Shown: positions 8,422-17,432 of the stretch, one piece after another | Numbering within the stretch: position 1 is the first letter of the stretch | How the letters are laid out: each line of letters opens with the position of its first letter | Origin: Collinsella sp. | GTDB lineage: Bacteria > Actinomycetota > Coriobacteriia > Coriobacteriales > Coriobacteriaceae | Direction: 5' to 3' | DNA length: 64,000 nucleotides | NCBI GenBank assembly: GCA_019414205.1 | Contig: DXML01000020.1 | Location: forward strand, 1 to 64,000 | Position numbers and translations under genes: made by a program | The notes under the pieces: generated by a model | The model's input: only the letters and a program-made list of their open reading frames with translations | The model's database searches: none | Told to the model about the DNA's origin: nothing

Positions 8422-9524
8422 TCACCGCCTAGATAAATCGTCTTCAGCCTCTTGGAGGCCTCGCCTATATCAAAACCGTGCTCGCGCAGCGCGGGAAGCG
8501 CGCGCCGGCTCGCATCGAGGCGCGCGTCGGCGCCGCCAGCCGCCGCAAGGGCATCCCGCGCGCAAGCGGCCCACGCGGCGGCACCATCCCTAAGTGAGAG
8601 GAATCGAACGAGAGGGGTAACGGCGCACTCCCCCGTCACGACATCGGAGACCAGACAAGGAAGTCCAGCCGCCTGCCATTCGAGTACAACGCTGGGCAAC
8701 CCCTCGAAGAGCGAGGGGAGCACCATAAGATCGAATGCCTGGAGGAACTCATCAACATTTGAAACGCGCCCGGTAATCGTCACGCAGTCCGCGAGTCCCT
8801 TCTCGGCAATTAATCCCTCAATCTTCGAGCGGTCGGGGCCCTCGCCAACGATGAAGAGCCTAGCACCCGGAACATCGCGAGACAGTAGCTCGAACACATC
8901 GATGAGGAACGATTGATTCTTCACGTAGTTGATGTTGCCGACGAAAGCGACGGCAGGTTCATCCCCGAATCCGAGGCGTAAGCGCACCTCGTCGCGCCGC
9001 ACGGCATCGAAGGCATACTTCTCAAGGGCAAATCCGTTGTGGAGGACCTCGAAGGGGCTATCTTCAAAGAGCCACCTGCCAGCGTCCTCGCCGCACGCGA
9101 GTGCCCGCGTCCAACTACCACGGAAGAAGGGGCGAAGCATCTTGTCCCGTCGAGGATCATCGCTCCTGGTGTTGTGCGAGTGCGCAATCCGCTCGCGCAC
9201 TCCCGCGAGCTGCGCACACCGAAGCTCGATGGCCATAACCGAGCTGCTCCCGTGAACGTGCACCACGTCGATACGCTCTCGCCTCATATACGAGATGAGA
9301 AAGCGCACATACCCAAAAGTGTCGGAGCGTCTGTCGGGCGTCTCCACGACATCGCATCCGAGCAATCTCAACTCGTCAAGAACGTCTGACTCATTGTTAT
9401 ATACGGCCGCCACGCGGACATCAAGTCCGTCGCGATCCATGGAGCGCATGAAGCTCAGTATGGAGGACGTAATTCCCTCGCGGCGCAGCCCGCCAGTCGG
9501 GACCACGAGAACCTTCCTATCCAT
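8418..9524 (-). CDS. Glycosyltransferase family 4
   Basis: A 368-residue GT-B enzyme with KVLVVPTGGLRREGITSSIL at the N-terminus (donor loop) and a first domain containing VDVVHVHGSSSVMAIELRC. The C-terminal Rossmann domain has AFVGNINYVKNQSFLIDVFE and PSLFEGLPSVVLEWQAAGLP, the GT4 EX7E signature. The arrangement resembles EpsF/capsule transferases that extend the lipid-linked oligosaccharide. The start overlaps the end of the upstream SDR gene by 8 bp and its stop overlaps the acyltransferase start, so translation is coupled on both sides. Linkage specificity is unknown. Confidence 0.86.
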   Translation of the reverse strand: MDRKVLVVPTGGLRREGITSSILSFMRSMDRDGLDVRVAAVYNNESDVLDELRLLGCDVVETPDRRSDTFGYVRFLISYMRRERIDVVHVHGSSSVMAIELRCAQLAGVRERIAHSHNTRSDDPRRDKMLRPFFRGSWTRALACGEDAGRWLFEDSPFEVLHNGFALEKYAFDAVRRDEVRLRLGFGDEPAVAFVGNINYVKNQSFLIDVFELLSRDVPGARLFIVGEGPDRSKIEGLIAEKGLADCVTITGRVSNVDEFLQAFDLMVLPSLFEGLPSVVLEWQAAGLPCLVSDVVTGECAVTPLVRFLSLRDGAAAWAACARDALAAAGGADARLDASRRALPALREHGFDIGEASKRLKTIYLGGE

Positions 9525-10383
9525 CGCAGCTCACGTCCCAAAAAGCTTTGATGTGGTTTCCCCCATTGGTATGGATGACCTCGCCGGACACACACTTAGA
9601 GGCATCACTTAAAAGGAAGCACGCGACCTCGGCGACCTCCTCGGGCCTGAATATACGGCCCGAGGCACACTCGCGGTACATATTGCCGTCGGAAGCCTCA
9701 GCGTAGTCGCGCGTCATGTCCGAAAGTGTAACGCCAGGTGCCACGGCGTTCACGCGAACCCCAAGCGGATACATACGCCTAGAAGCAGCACGCACGAAGC
9801 TGTCCATGGCGGCCTTGGTCATGCCGTAGGGGATATCATAGGCCTGCTCGCCCGTCTCGCTCGTGATAACGAGGAGCTCACCCGAGGGCTCCTTCTCACG
9901 CCCTTTACGGCAAAGAAACTCGCGACAAAGGAAATACGCCCCGCGCATGTTAATGGCGAACTGCTTATCGAAACCTTCGATGGTCACGTTGTCGAAACGA
10001 TTCTCGTGAAGACTCACGCCGGCGTTGCTCACCAGGCAGTCGATGCGCCCGCCGAGTTTAGCCTCGCATGCGTCCAGAAACTCGCCGGCGCGCTCCGCCT
10101 CGGAGACATCGGCGACCACATAGGTAACACAGGAGCCAAGTTTCTCGCAGGCAGCTTTGAGAGTGGCTTCCTTGCGGCCAGAGATGACGACCTTGGCACC
10201 CTCCGAAATGAACTTTTCTGCCATGGCGAGCCCGAGCCCGCGCCCGCCGCCAGTGATGACGACAGTCTTTCCCTTAAGCACGTTGCCCGCGCTCACCTGC
10301 GCGACTTCGACATTCACGAACTTCTCTGGAGACGACGCCAGGACAAGCTTTGCAGCTTTACGAATAACTCTTTTGAATCCCAT
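9517..10383 (-). CDS. SDR-family NAD(P)-dependent oxidoreductase
   Basis: A classical short-chain dehydrogenase of 288 residues: VVITGGGRGLGLAMAE is the TGxxxGxG cofactor motif, LVSNAGVS is the NNAG equivalent, and YGMTKAAMDSF holds the YxxxK catalytic pair, with a serine in LLVITSETGEQ. C-terminal residues GEVIHTNGG are typical of the family. It starts 4 bp after the MenD-like gene, and the two may act in succession on the same keto compound or sugar to make an unusual substituent. No signal peptide or membrane segment is seen. The substrate is not inferable from sequence alone. Confidence 0.85.
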   Translation of the reverse strand: MGFKRVIRKAAKLVLASSPEKFVNVEVAQVSAGNVLKGKTVVITGGGRGLGLAMAEKFISEGAKVVISGRKEATLKAACEKLGSCVTYVVADVSEAERAGEFLDACEAKLGGRIDCLVSNAGVSLHENRFDNVTIEGFDKQFAINMRGAYFLCREFLCRKGREKEPSGELLVITSETGEQAYDIPYGMTKAAMDSFVRAASRRMYPLGVRVNAVAPGVTLSDMTRDYAEASDGNMYRECASGRIFRPEEVAEVACFLLSDASKCVSGEVIHTNGGNHIKAFWDVSCDG

Positions 10384-10387
10384 GCGA

Positions 10388-12148
10388 CTACCTCTTGAAA
10401 ATCCCGGCGATTTTCTGGGCCTTCTCCTGCCCGATGGTCGCCTTGATGAGCTCCTTGGACTTGCGGATCGCTTCCGACTGCGCGTCGCGGGGACGGGTCA
10501 TGTCGAAAACGTCGTAGACAAGCTTGGAATCCGCGCTCATCTCGGAAAAAACCTCGAGCAGGACGGGGCCCTCAGCGTCGTCATCGAAGAACTCCTCGAC
10601 TGCCGCGTCGAGCTCCTCGGGGTTATGCGCGCTCAGGTAACGGAATCCGCATTCGCGCACCCAGCCCTCAGCCTTGGTGTGGTGACGAGCGCAGGTGTGG
10701 AGGTCCGAGGCCTCGTCCTTCCACATCTGGTTGAAGTAGAACTCCTCGCCCCCCTCGTTGTTGAGGAGGAGGATGCGCACCTTGTCGGTGACGTGGCGAA
10801 TGCGAAGCGCGTTCATGTCATAGAAGAAAGCAAGGTCGCCGATCACGAGATAGCTGGGCCTGCCGCTCGCCGCGGCCTGGCCCAGGAGGGACGAGAGACA
10901 GCCGTCGATGCCGTGCGTGCCGATGTTCGCGTAGACCTTGACACCCGACTGAAGCTTGAAGAAATTTGTGAGACGGATTGCGTTGTTGATCGCGAGGTGC
11001 AGGATGGAGCCCGTTGGCACGCGCTCGACAACCTTGCGGATGGCCGCCATGTTCGAGTAGGGAAGCTCCGGCACCGTCGCGGAGGCCTCATAGGCCTTAA
11101 GGGCGGCGAGGTAGCTCCCGCCGGGCTTGCACGAGGAGGCATCGGCCATGCGCGAGAAGAACTCAGCAGGTGTGCACTCGAACACCCTCGTTAGGCTCCT
11201 GAACATATCGCAGACAGAACCGTCCTCGCTGATAGACCAGTGCTCATAGGACCCTGCGAATTTACGCAGCATATCCTTGAGGCCCGCAGTCATGTTGCCA
11301 CCGAAGGTGATGACCACGTCGGGCATGAACTCGGAGAACTTCTTGGGCGTGATGTAGCGGTACTCCATGCACAGCGTCGGGTTGAAGGCGTGTTCGCGAG
11401 GGATGTTCGCCATGTACTCGGCCGCAATGGCCACCTCGTAGCTGGCTGCAAAGCTCTCAAGGGCGCACGCGAGCTCGGCGGCGCAGGAAGACTGCTGGCC
11501 GGCGACCACGAGCACGCGCTTGGCTCGAGAGAGTCGATCCGCGCATGCGGCCCACTCAACGGCCTGGTCGGCTTCGACCCTGCGGATCCTAGTGACCTTC
11601 GGTAGCTCCTTGACGTTGAACGAGTTGTTGTACGCCTTCATCGGCACGTTGATGTGGACGGGGCCCGTGCCGTGGTGATCGAGCTCGAGCAGGGCCTCGT
11701 TGACGAGACGCTCGCAGAAGTGCGCGTCTTCGGCGTCGTTGATGATGGGCAGGTTGACGGACTTGCGCACGTGACGGTCGTACATGCCCACCTGGTCGAT
11801 CATCTGGTCCTCCCACTGCCCGAGCATCGCGGGATTGCGGTCGGACGTGAGCACGACGAGGGGCACGTCCTGGTAGAAGGCCTCCGCGACGGGCGGCCAG
11901 TAGTTGCAGGTCGCCGTGGAGGAGGTGCATGAAATCACGACGGGCTCGCCGAGCTCCTGAGCAAGCCCAAGCGCGAAGTAGCCGGCACTACGTTCATCGA
12001 CGACGGAATAGCAGGTGAAATACGGGTCCTCCTCGACGGAGTGCACGAAGGGGACGTTGCGGCTGCCGGCAGAGAGCACTAGATGGCGGATACCGTACTC
12101 CTTGAGCAGGGCGATGATGATCTGGTAGGACTTTAGCTCCGTATACAT
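10388..12148 (-). CDS. MenD-like thiamine-diphosphate-dependent enzyme in polysaccharide cluster
   Basis: A 586-residue ThDP enzyme. Its N-terminal domain has VLSAGSRNVPF and a VVDERSAGYFALGLAQ segment holding the catalytic glutamate region. The C-terminal PP domain has YLVIGDLAFFYDMNAL and ILLLNNEGGEEF, the GDL-x-NN(E/D)GG cofactor motif seen in SEPHCHC synthase (MenD). No other menaquinone genes are nearby, and it lies between a pyruvyltransferase and an SDR in the polysaccharide operon. It is therefore more likely to ligate a 2-oxoacid-derived unit onto a sugar or acyl precursor than to serve quinone synthesis. It overlaps the upstream gene by 16 bp. Confidence 0.8.
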   Translation of the reverse strand: MYTELKSYQIIIALLKEYGIRHLVLSAGSRNVPFVHSVEEDPYFTCYSVVDERSAGYFALGLAQELGEPVVISCTSSTATCNYWPPVAEAFYQDVPLVVLTSDRNPAMLGQWEDQMIDQVGMYDRHVRKSVNLPIINDAEDAHFCERLVNEALLELDHHGTGPVHINVPMKAYNNSFNVKELPKVTRIRRVEADQAVEWAACADRLSRAKRVLVVAGQQSSCAAELACALESFAASYEVAIAAEYMANIPREHAFNPTLCMEYRYITPKKFSEFMPDVVITFGGNMTAGLKDMLRKFAGSYEHWSISEDGSVCDMFRSLTRVFECTPAEFFSRMADASSCKPGGSYLAALKAYEASATVPELPYSNMAAIRKVVERVPTGSILHLAINNAIRLTNFFKLQSGVKVYANIGTHGIDGCLSSLLGQAAASGRPSYLVIGDLAFFYDMNALRIRHVTDKVRILLLNNEGGEEFYFNQMWKDEASDLHTCARHHTKAEGWVRECGFRYLSAHNPEELDAAVEEFFDDDAEGPVLLEVFSEMSADSKLVYDVFDMTRPRDAQSEAIRKSKELIKATIGQEKAQKIAGIFKR

Positions 12149-13263
12149 GCGGAGACCTCCTTCTTAAGATAGGCGCGTGCAGCCTCGCGGCTCGTGTGAA
12201 TGACGGCGTCGGTGGCGGCCCAGTCTACGGGCGCATCAAGGGCGGCGGCGAGCTCGCCCGACCCAGCTGCAGCACGGGAAGTCAGGCCCAGACGGCTCAA
12301 CAGATCGGTGAGCTTCTCGGAGTTACCGTAGCCCGAGCTCCTCACGAAGGAGACGAAGGGCGTGTGTGCGATGGTCGAGAAGATGGTGCCGTGGAAGGTG
12401 TCGGTCACCACGGCCTCAGCATGCTTGAAATAGGAAAGCACCTCAAAGGGCGAGCAATCCACGAAGCGATCACAGACGCCCTGAACCCCGCCGATGTTGA
12501 GCACCTTGAGACCGCGCTGATCGGCGTAGGCGCGCACGGCGACGCACTCCTCGGCCGTGAGGCGACCCGAGTATCCGTATGCGATCATGTAGCGGTCCTC
12601 GTCGACCTCGGTGGGAATCAGCCCGCACTCGCCAAAATAGTCGTAGGCGAGCACCGGGTCCAAGCTGAAGGTCGGTACTTCCCCCGTAAGTGACTCGACA
12701 ATGGCGCCCGTGTTGGCATCGCGAGCCGAGACGGCGTCGAGACGCTTTAAGTAGCCCGCGACCTCTTCGCGCTTGCCGTAACGGTCAAGCTTGTCGAGCG
12801 TGGTGTTACCGAAGGAAGCGGCGTAGGTCACCTTGCGTCCGGCGCGCAACCCGGTACCGAAAAGCGCGGGCGTGAAGCCGACATTAGCGTTATCCTGAAC
12901 GCAGTTGAACACCTCGTCGCTGCCGATGACCAGGAGGTCGATGTCGGGGTCAAGATTGGGCTCCTCGGTGAGGCCGAGTATCGGGTAGAAGCGCTGAGCG
13001 TATGTGCGCTTGTAGCGGATGAAGGCGAGCTTGTCCCTGAGCGGAGCGTCGTAGCGGAATACCTCAAGGACCTTCTCCGCCTTGCGGGCGACGCCCTTCT
13101 TCGATGACGGGGACGTGACCAGGCACTTGCCAGGCTCGTAGTCAACGAACTGCACATCGCAGCCAAGGGACTCCAGGATGGACTTCAGGCCGAAAGCCTG
13201 CAGGAAGGACCCGTAGTTGTAGATCCTCTGCATACTGAGTATGCCGGCGCGGGGTTTAGTCAT
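12133..13263 (-). CDS. Polysaccharide pyruvyltransferase family protein
   Basis: A 376-residue protein of the CsaB/WcaK pyruvyltransferase family. It begins AGILSMQRIYNYGSFLQAF (the family's N-terminal YNYGSxLQ motif) and has DLLVIGSDEVFN in the first domain. A C-terminal part with HAEAVVTDTFHGTIFSTIA matches the conserved DxFHG region thought to bind phosphoenolpyruvate or nucleotide. Such enzymes add pyruvate ketals to sugars, giving the polymer negative charge. It lies 4 bp after the Alg13-like gene and overlaps the MenD-like gene. It could also be one of the family members with no proven pyruvyl activity. Confidence 0.82.
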   Translation of the reverse strand: MTKPRAGILSMQRIYNYGSFLQAFGLKSILESLGCDVQFVDYEPGKCLVTSPSSKKGVARKAEKVLEVFRYDAPLRDKLAFIRYKRTYAQRFYPILGLTEEPNLDPDIDLLVIGSDEVFNCVQDNANVGFTPALFGTGLRAGRKVTYAASFGNTTLDKLDRYGKREEVAGYLKRLDAVSARDANTGAIVESLTGEVPTFSLDPVLAYDYFGECGLIPTEVDEDRYMIAYGYSGRLTAEECVAVRAYADQRGLKVLNIGGVQGVCDRFVDCSPFEVLSYFKHAEAVVTDTFHGTIFSTIAHTPFVSFVRSSGYGNSEKLTDLLSRLGLTSRAAAGSGELAAALDAPVDWAATDAVIHTSREAARAYLKKEVSACIRS

Positions 13264-13267
13264 GCGA

Positions 13268-13753
13268 TTAAATTCCTTCTATTAGTCTCTCGAGCTCTCG
13301 GCAGAACTCGGCGTTGTGGCTCTTAAAAGTGACGCCGCGCGAGAGCTCGCGGGCGCGCTCGATGGCGGCGGAAAGGTCCATCACGTCGTAGACGGGCACG
13401 ATCCCGCCTTGGCGCTCGGCGACGATGCGCACGAAGTCGGCCTGATGGTTGTTCACGTGCTCGTCAAGGTCGCCCCTGCGAGGCACAACGACGGGTACCT
13501 TGCCTGCAGCCATGGCCTCGATGAAGCTTGAGGGGCCGCCGTGCGTGATCACCACATCGGCACCCTCCATGTAGCTCTTCATCTGTTGGAAAGGCACGAA
13601 CTGCGAGTGGTCGCAGTGGACGGGCTCGTACGTCGAGTAACCCGTCTGGATATAGACGGGCTCATCGAGCGTGCCGTCCTCCTTGAGATCGTCAACCGCC
13701 TTAACCAGGCGGTCGAACTGCTGCTCGTGGGTGCCCACGGTCACGAATACCAT
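13268..13753 (-). CDS. PssE/Alg13-like glycosyltransferase subunit
   Basis: A 161-residue single GT-B half-domain opening MVFVTVGTHEQQFDRLV. It has VITHGGPSSFIEAMAAGKVP and VPRRGDLDEHVNNHQ, the donor-sugar half of GT28/Alg13 enzymes. Alg13-type subunits are inactive alone and need a membrane-anchoring Alg14 partner, which is encoded directly upstream 11 bp away. Together they would transfer a sugar from a UDP donor as the second step of repeat-unit assembly after the priming transferase. The length and split architecture match PssD/PssE and CpsF/CpsG systems. Confidence 0.88.
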   Translation of the reverse strand: MVFVTVGTHEQQFDRLVKAVDDLKEDGTLDEPVYIQTGYSTYEPVHCDHSQFVPFQQMKSYMEGADVVITHGGPSSFIEAMAAGKVPVVVPRRGDLDEHVNNHQADFVRIVAERQGGIVPVYDVMDLSAAIERARELSRGVTFKSHNAEFCRELERLIEGI

Positions 13754-13764
13754 GCGCGTCCCTC

Positions 13765-14232
13765 CTAGAAGATAGAGCCGAGGTCAACGGCGTTCTTGTA
13801 GACCCCGAGTTGCTCGGGCCACTGAACCACAAAGAGGTCGGCCACTCCGTTGAGTATGCGACCGGTCATCGTGGACTTGTCCACGCGGTCGAAGACCTCC
13901 ACGTAGACGCATTTGGACCCGAGCATCTTTCCGATCAGGAAGAACGGCACAGCAACCGCGGCACCGGAGCTGATGATCAGATCGGGACGCTCCTTGCGGA
14001 GCACCTTCCAGGCGAGAACCGTGTTCTTCAGCAGGTTCGGTATGTTGCGGTTCGTCGGATAGTGGCAATGGTAGACACGCTCCCCTTCCAGAAGAGAGTT
14101 CGCGTCCTCCTTGTCGAAGGTCACCCAGAATCGATCAGCCGCACGTTCCCATACAGGTCTCAGGAGCCACATATGCGTAAGATGCCCACCACTTGAGCTG
14201 GGAATGCAGATCTTTGCCTTAGAAAGGTCCAC
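13765..14232 (-). CDS. PssD/Alg14-like glycosyltransferase subunit
   Basis: A 155-residue Alg14-type protein: KICIPSSSGGHLTHMWLLRPV is the typical start, followed by LIISSGAAVAVPFFLIGKML, a hydrophobic patch that anchors the enzyme at the membrane, and VYVEVFDRVDKSTMTGRIL. It pairs with the Alg13-like subunit encoded next. In related capsule systems the pair adds a sugar to the undecaprenyl-linked first sugar; here the upstream UDP-glucose dehydrogenase and epimerase suggest a uronic acid donor. It lies between the epimerase gene and the Alg13-like gene with short gaps, so co-expression is likely. Confidence 0.88.
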   Translation of the reverse strand: MDLSKAKICIPSSSGGHLTHMWLLRPVWERAADRFWVTFDKEDANSLLEGERVYHCHYPTNRNIPNLLKNTVLAWKVLRKERPDLIISSGAAVAVPFFLIGKMLGSKCVYVEVFDRVDKSTMTGRILNGVADLFVVQWPEQLGVYKNAVDLGSIF

Positions 14233-14238
14233 GATGAG

Positions 14239-15285
14239 CTACTCTCCGATTCCGTAGTACTCGCGATACCACTTGGCGAAAACCCTCAGGCCGTCCTCGA
14301 GCGGGGTCGCGGGCTTGTAGCCCAGGTCCCGCTGGAGTGCTGTGGTGTCGGCGTAGGTGACGGGCACGTCGCCGGGCTGCATCGGCACGAGTTGCTTATG
14401 CGACTCGAAGTCGTAGTCGGCCGGGAGCACACCCTCCTCCACCAGCACGCGCTGCAGCGTGTCGACGAAGTCGAGAAGGTTCTCGGGGTGCGAGTTGCCA
14501 ATGTTGTAGACGCGGTGCGCGGCGAGCGGCAGCCCGTCCTCGCCCATCTTCACCTCGGGGGCGGCGTCCATGACGCGCCTGACGCCCTCGACGATGTCGT
14601 CGACGTAGGTAAAGTCGCGGCGGCAGTCGCCCATGTTGAAGATCTTGATGGTGTCGCCTCGGCGCAGCTTCTCGGTGAAGCCGAAGTAGGCCATGTCGGG
14701 CCTGCCCATGGGGCCGTACACCGTGAAGAAGCGCAGGCCGGTGGCCGGGATGGAATAGAGCTTTGAGTAGGCGGCCGCCATGAGCTCGTTGGACTTCTTG
14801 GTGGCGGCGTAGAGCGAGACCGGCGAGTCGACGCGGTCCTCCTCGGAGAACGGAACCTTCTTGTTGCCGCCGTAGACCGAACTGGAGCTGGCGTAGACCA
14901 GGTGCTTCACCGGGTGGTGGCGGCAGGCCTCGAGCACGTTGAAGAAGCCCACGAGGTTGCTCTCAAGGTAGGCGCGCGGGTTCTCGATGGAGTAGCGGAC
15001 GCCCGCCTGGGCGGCGAGGTTCACCACGACGTCGAAGCCGTTCTCCGCGAACAGGCGCTCGATGAGGGCGGCGTCGCACAGGTCGCCGCGAACGAAGGCG
15101 AAGTGGCCGTCGGTGTCTACCTCGGCCAGCATGCGCAGGCGCGCTTCCTTGATGCCGGGGTCGTAGTAGCTGTTGAGGTTGTCGAGGCCGACGATCACGT
15201 CATCGGTTTCCTCGAGCAGCTTCTTGACGAGGAACGCACCAATAAAGCCGGCGGCTCCGGTGACGAGGACTTTTCTATTTGCCAT
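14239..15285 (-). CDS. NAD-dependent epimerase (UDP-glucuronate 4-epimerase type)
   Basis: A 348-residue extended SDR with VTGAAGFIGAFLVKKLLEE as the NAD motif. It has YASSSSVYGG and a YAATKKSNELMA sequence giving the YxxxK catalytic pair, and RFFTVYGPMGRPDMAYF, typical of UDP-glucuronate 4-epimerases (GAE/Cap1J). It directly follows UDP-glucose 6-dehydrogenase, so the two genes would make UDP-glucuronate and then UDP-galacturonate for the repeat unit. The length is close to the family norm. A UDP-glucose 4-epimerase role is less likely given the sequence motif and gene order. Confidence 0.87.
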   Translation of the reverse strand: MANRKVLVTGAAGFIGAFLVKKLLEETDDVIVGLDNLNSYYDPGIKEARLRMLAEVDTDGHFAFVRGDLCDAALIERLFAENGFDVVVNLAAQAGVRYSIENPRAYLESNLVGFFNVLEACRHHPVKHLVYASSSSVYGGNKKVPFSEEDRVDSPVSLYAATKKSNELMAAAYSKLYSIPATGLRFFTVYGPMGRPDMAYFGFTEKLRRGDTIKIFNMGDCRRDFTYVDDIVEGVRRVMDAAPEVKMGEDGLPLAAHRVYNIGNSHPENLLDFVDTLQRVLVEEGVLPADYDFESHKQLVPMQPGDVPVTYADTTALQRDLGYKPATPLEDGLRVFAKWYREYYGIGE

Positions 15286-15294
15286 TCATACCAC

Positions 15295-16554
15295 CTAGTC
15301 TCGTTTAAACAGGTCGCGTGTATAGACCTTGTCCGCCACGTCCGCGAGCTCGTCGCTCCAGCGGTTGGCGACGATCACGTCGCAGCCGGCCTTGAAGGCC
15401 TCCAGGTCGTGGGTCACCTCGGAGCCGAAGAACTCCGGCGCGTCCAGCGTGGGCTCGTAGACCACCACGGGCACGCCCTTGGCCTTCACGCGCTTCATGA
15501 CGCCCTGGATGGAGCTCGCGCGGAAGTTGTCGGAGTTGGACTTCATCGTCAGGCGGTAGACGCCCACGACCGGCTTCGGCTTGCCCTCGTAGACGCGGTC
15601 CCACACCATCTGCAGCACCTCGTCGGCGACGAAGTCCTTGCGGGTGCGGTTGGCGTCCACGATGGCCTCGATCAGGTTCTGGGGCACGTCCCTGTAGTTG
15701 GCCAGCAGCTGCTTGGTGTCCTTGGGCAGGCAGTAGCCGCCGTAGCCGAAGCTGGGGTTGTTGTAGTGCGACCCGATGCGCGGCTCTAGGCAGACGCCGT
15801 CGATGACGTCGCGGGTGTTGAGGCCGCGGACTTCGCAGTAGGTGTCGAGCTCGTTGAAGTAGGCCACGCGCAGCGCAAGGTACGTGTTGGCGAAAAGCTT
15901 CACGGCCTCGGCCTCGGTGGTGCCCAGCACGAGCTCGGGGATACCCTTGGAACCGTCGGCGTTCACGCGCTCCAGCTCGGCGGGGTCGGCGCCCTGCGCG
16001 AGCAGACGCCCGAAGCGCTCGGCGGCCGCGACGGCCTCCGCGTCGTCCTTCGGCGCGCCCACCACGATGCGGCTGGGGTGCAGGTTGTCGTAGAGCGCCT
16101 TGCTCTCGCGCAGGAACTCCGGGCTGAAGAAGATCTTGCTGTCGCCCAACCTCTCGCGAAGGCCCGCGGTGTAGCCCACGGGGATGGTCGACTTGATGAC
16201 GATCCAGGCGTCCGGGTTCACCGAGCGCACGGCGGCGATGGCGGCCTCGACGGAGCTCGTGTCGAAGAAGTTCCTGTCGCTGTCGTAGTTGGTGGGCGTA
16301 GCGATGACGGCGAAGTCGGCGCCAGCGTAGGCCTCGGCCACGTCGACGGTGGCGTGCAGGTCGAGTTCGCGCTCCCCCGCCTTTGCCTCTGCTAGGAAGC
16401 GCTCGATCTCGTTGTCCTGGATGGGCGACACGAAGTTGTTGATCTTCTCGACCTTCTCGGGAACGATGTCCAGCGCATGGACCTCGTTGTGCTGCGAGAG
16501 CAGGACGGCGAGGGACAGGCCGACGTAGCCGGTACCGGCGACAGCGATCTTCAT
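15295..16554 (-). CDS. ugd: UDP-glucose 6-dehydrogenase
   Basis: A 419-residue nucleotide-sugar dehydrogenase. [20 protein letters not shown] is the N-terminal NAD loop, [12 protein letters not shown] and [11 protein letters not shown] are conserved, and [16 protein letters not shown] contains the catalytic cysteine. It oxidises UDP-glucose to UDP-glucuronate with two NAD. The ATG at 16552-16554 is preceded by GGAGAAG at good spacing; an ATG 13 codons upstream overlaps the stop of the sugar transferase and is less likely. The epimerase that would use its product follows 9 bp downstream. Confidence 0.93.
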   Translation of the reverse strand: MKIAVAGTGYVGLSLAVLLSQHNEVHALDIVPEKVEKINNFVSPIQDNEIERFLAEAKAGERELDLHATVDVAEAYAGADFAVIATPTNYDSDRNFFDTSSVEAAIAAVRSVNPDAWIVIKSTIPVGYTAGLRERLGDSKIFFSPEFLRESKALYDNLHPSRIVVGAPKDDAEAVAAAERFGRLLAQGADPAELERVNADGSKGIPELVLGTTEAEAVKLFANTYLALRVAYFNELDTYCEVRGLNTRDVIDGVCLEPRIGSHYNNPSFGYGGYCLPKDTKQLLANYRDVPQNLIEAIVDANRTRKDFVADEVLQMVWDRVYEGKPKPVVGVYRLTMKSNSDNFRASSIQGVMKRVKAKGVPVVVYEPTLDAPEFFGSEVTHDLEAFKAGCDVIVANRWSDELADVADKVYTRDLFKRD

Positions 16555-16592
16555 TTTCTTCTCCGATTCGAATCGAGCATTAGAGTTAGGCA

Positions 16593-17345
16593 TTAGTACG
16601 CATCGCTTCCGTTGAAGACCTCCAGAACCGTGAGGAGGACGATCTTGAGATCCATGACGATTCCGCGCTTGGCTATGTACTCGAGATCACGGCGGACCAT
16701 GCCGTCGAACCCGGTGGAGTTTCGCTCCGTAACCTGCCAGAGCCCCGTAATACCTGGCTTCACCGCTAGCCTCTGCAGGTCGTACTCGGTGTACTCCGCG
16801 ACTTCGTTCGGCAGCGGCGGGCGCGGGCCGACGACGGACATCTGACCCAGGAAGACGTTGAGGAACTGTGGGAACTCGTCGATGGAGTGCTTGCGGATGA
16901 ACCTGCCGATCTTGGTGACGCGGGGGTCCTCCCTCATCTTAAACATGGCGCCGGCGATCTCGTTCTGCTCCCTGAGCTCGGCGAGGCGCTCGTCGGCGTC
17001 CCTGTACATTGATCGGAACTTCCACATGCGAAAGGTTGACAGGCTGCCGTCGCGGTGGGTCTGGCCCACGCGGATCTGGCTGTAGAAGGGGTTGCCCTCG
17101 CTCTCCAGGCGGATGGCCGTGGCCAGCACCAGGCTGGGTATGGCGATGACGGCCAGCGCGCAGCCGCTGAAAACGATGTCGAACGCGCGCTTGACGGCGC
17201 GGTAGGCCAGGCGCGAGTTGTCCCAGTCCATGATGGATTGCATGGCCTTATATCGACCGGCGCCTTCACGCCGGTCCATGGCCTGAGCAATCAGCGCCGC
17301 CCCTACGGGCGCATTGCTCTCTGTCACTTCTTTATTAGCAGTCAC
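16593..17345 (-). CDS. Undecaprenyl-phosphate sugar phosphotransferase (priming glycosyltransferase)
   Basis: A 250-residue bacterial sugar transferase with one N-proximal membrane segment ([20 protein letters not shown]). Its catalytic domain includes [42 protein letters not shown] and [10 protein letters not shown], the WbaP/CpsE/PssY signature. It places the first sugar-1-phosphate on undecaprenyl phosphate at the inner membrane face. Translation probably starts at the GTG at 17343-17345; an AGGGA lies 12 bases upstream, within or beside a predicted hairpin. It is the first biosynthetic gene after the LoaP-like gene, where antitermination would be loaded. Confidence 0.92.
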   Translation of the reverse strand: MTANKEVTESNAPVGAALIAQAMDRREGAGRYKAMQSIMDWDNSRLAYRAVKRAFDIVFSGCALAVIAIPSLVLATAIRLESEGNPFYSQIRVGQTHRDGSLSTFRMWKFRSMYRDADERLAELREQNEIAGAMFKMREDPRVTKIGRFIRKHSIDEFPQFLNVFLGQMSVVGPRPPLPNEVAEYTEYDLQRLAVKPGITGLWQVTERNSTGFDGMVRRDLEYIAKRGIVMDLKIVLLTVLEVFNGSDAY

Positions 17346-17432
17346 GATAAAACTTACGTCCCTGTCCCCAGGAACCCCCCCCCCCCGTCCGTGAATTCAA
17401 AAAACGAATGATTTGCCGGTGCAACGTCTCCC
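17346..17432 (-). promoter_or_regulatory. Leader between loaP-like gene and polysaccharide genes: GNRA hairpin and 12-base homopolymer
   Basis: On the coding strand this 87-nt spacer holds twelve consecutive G (plus-strand C at 17375-17386). These are followed at once by a compact hairpin: TTCCTG, the GNRA-type loop GGGA, then CAGGGA. Known LoaP proteins bind a hairpin element in the leader of the operon they control, so this is a candidate recruitment site; that link is inference. The homopolymer is long enough to change length by slippage, which could alter the hairpin context or the ribosome-binding region of the next gene. Confidence 0.5.
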
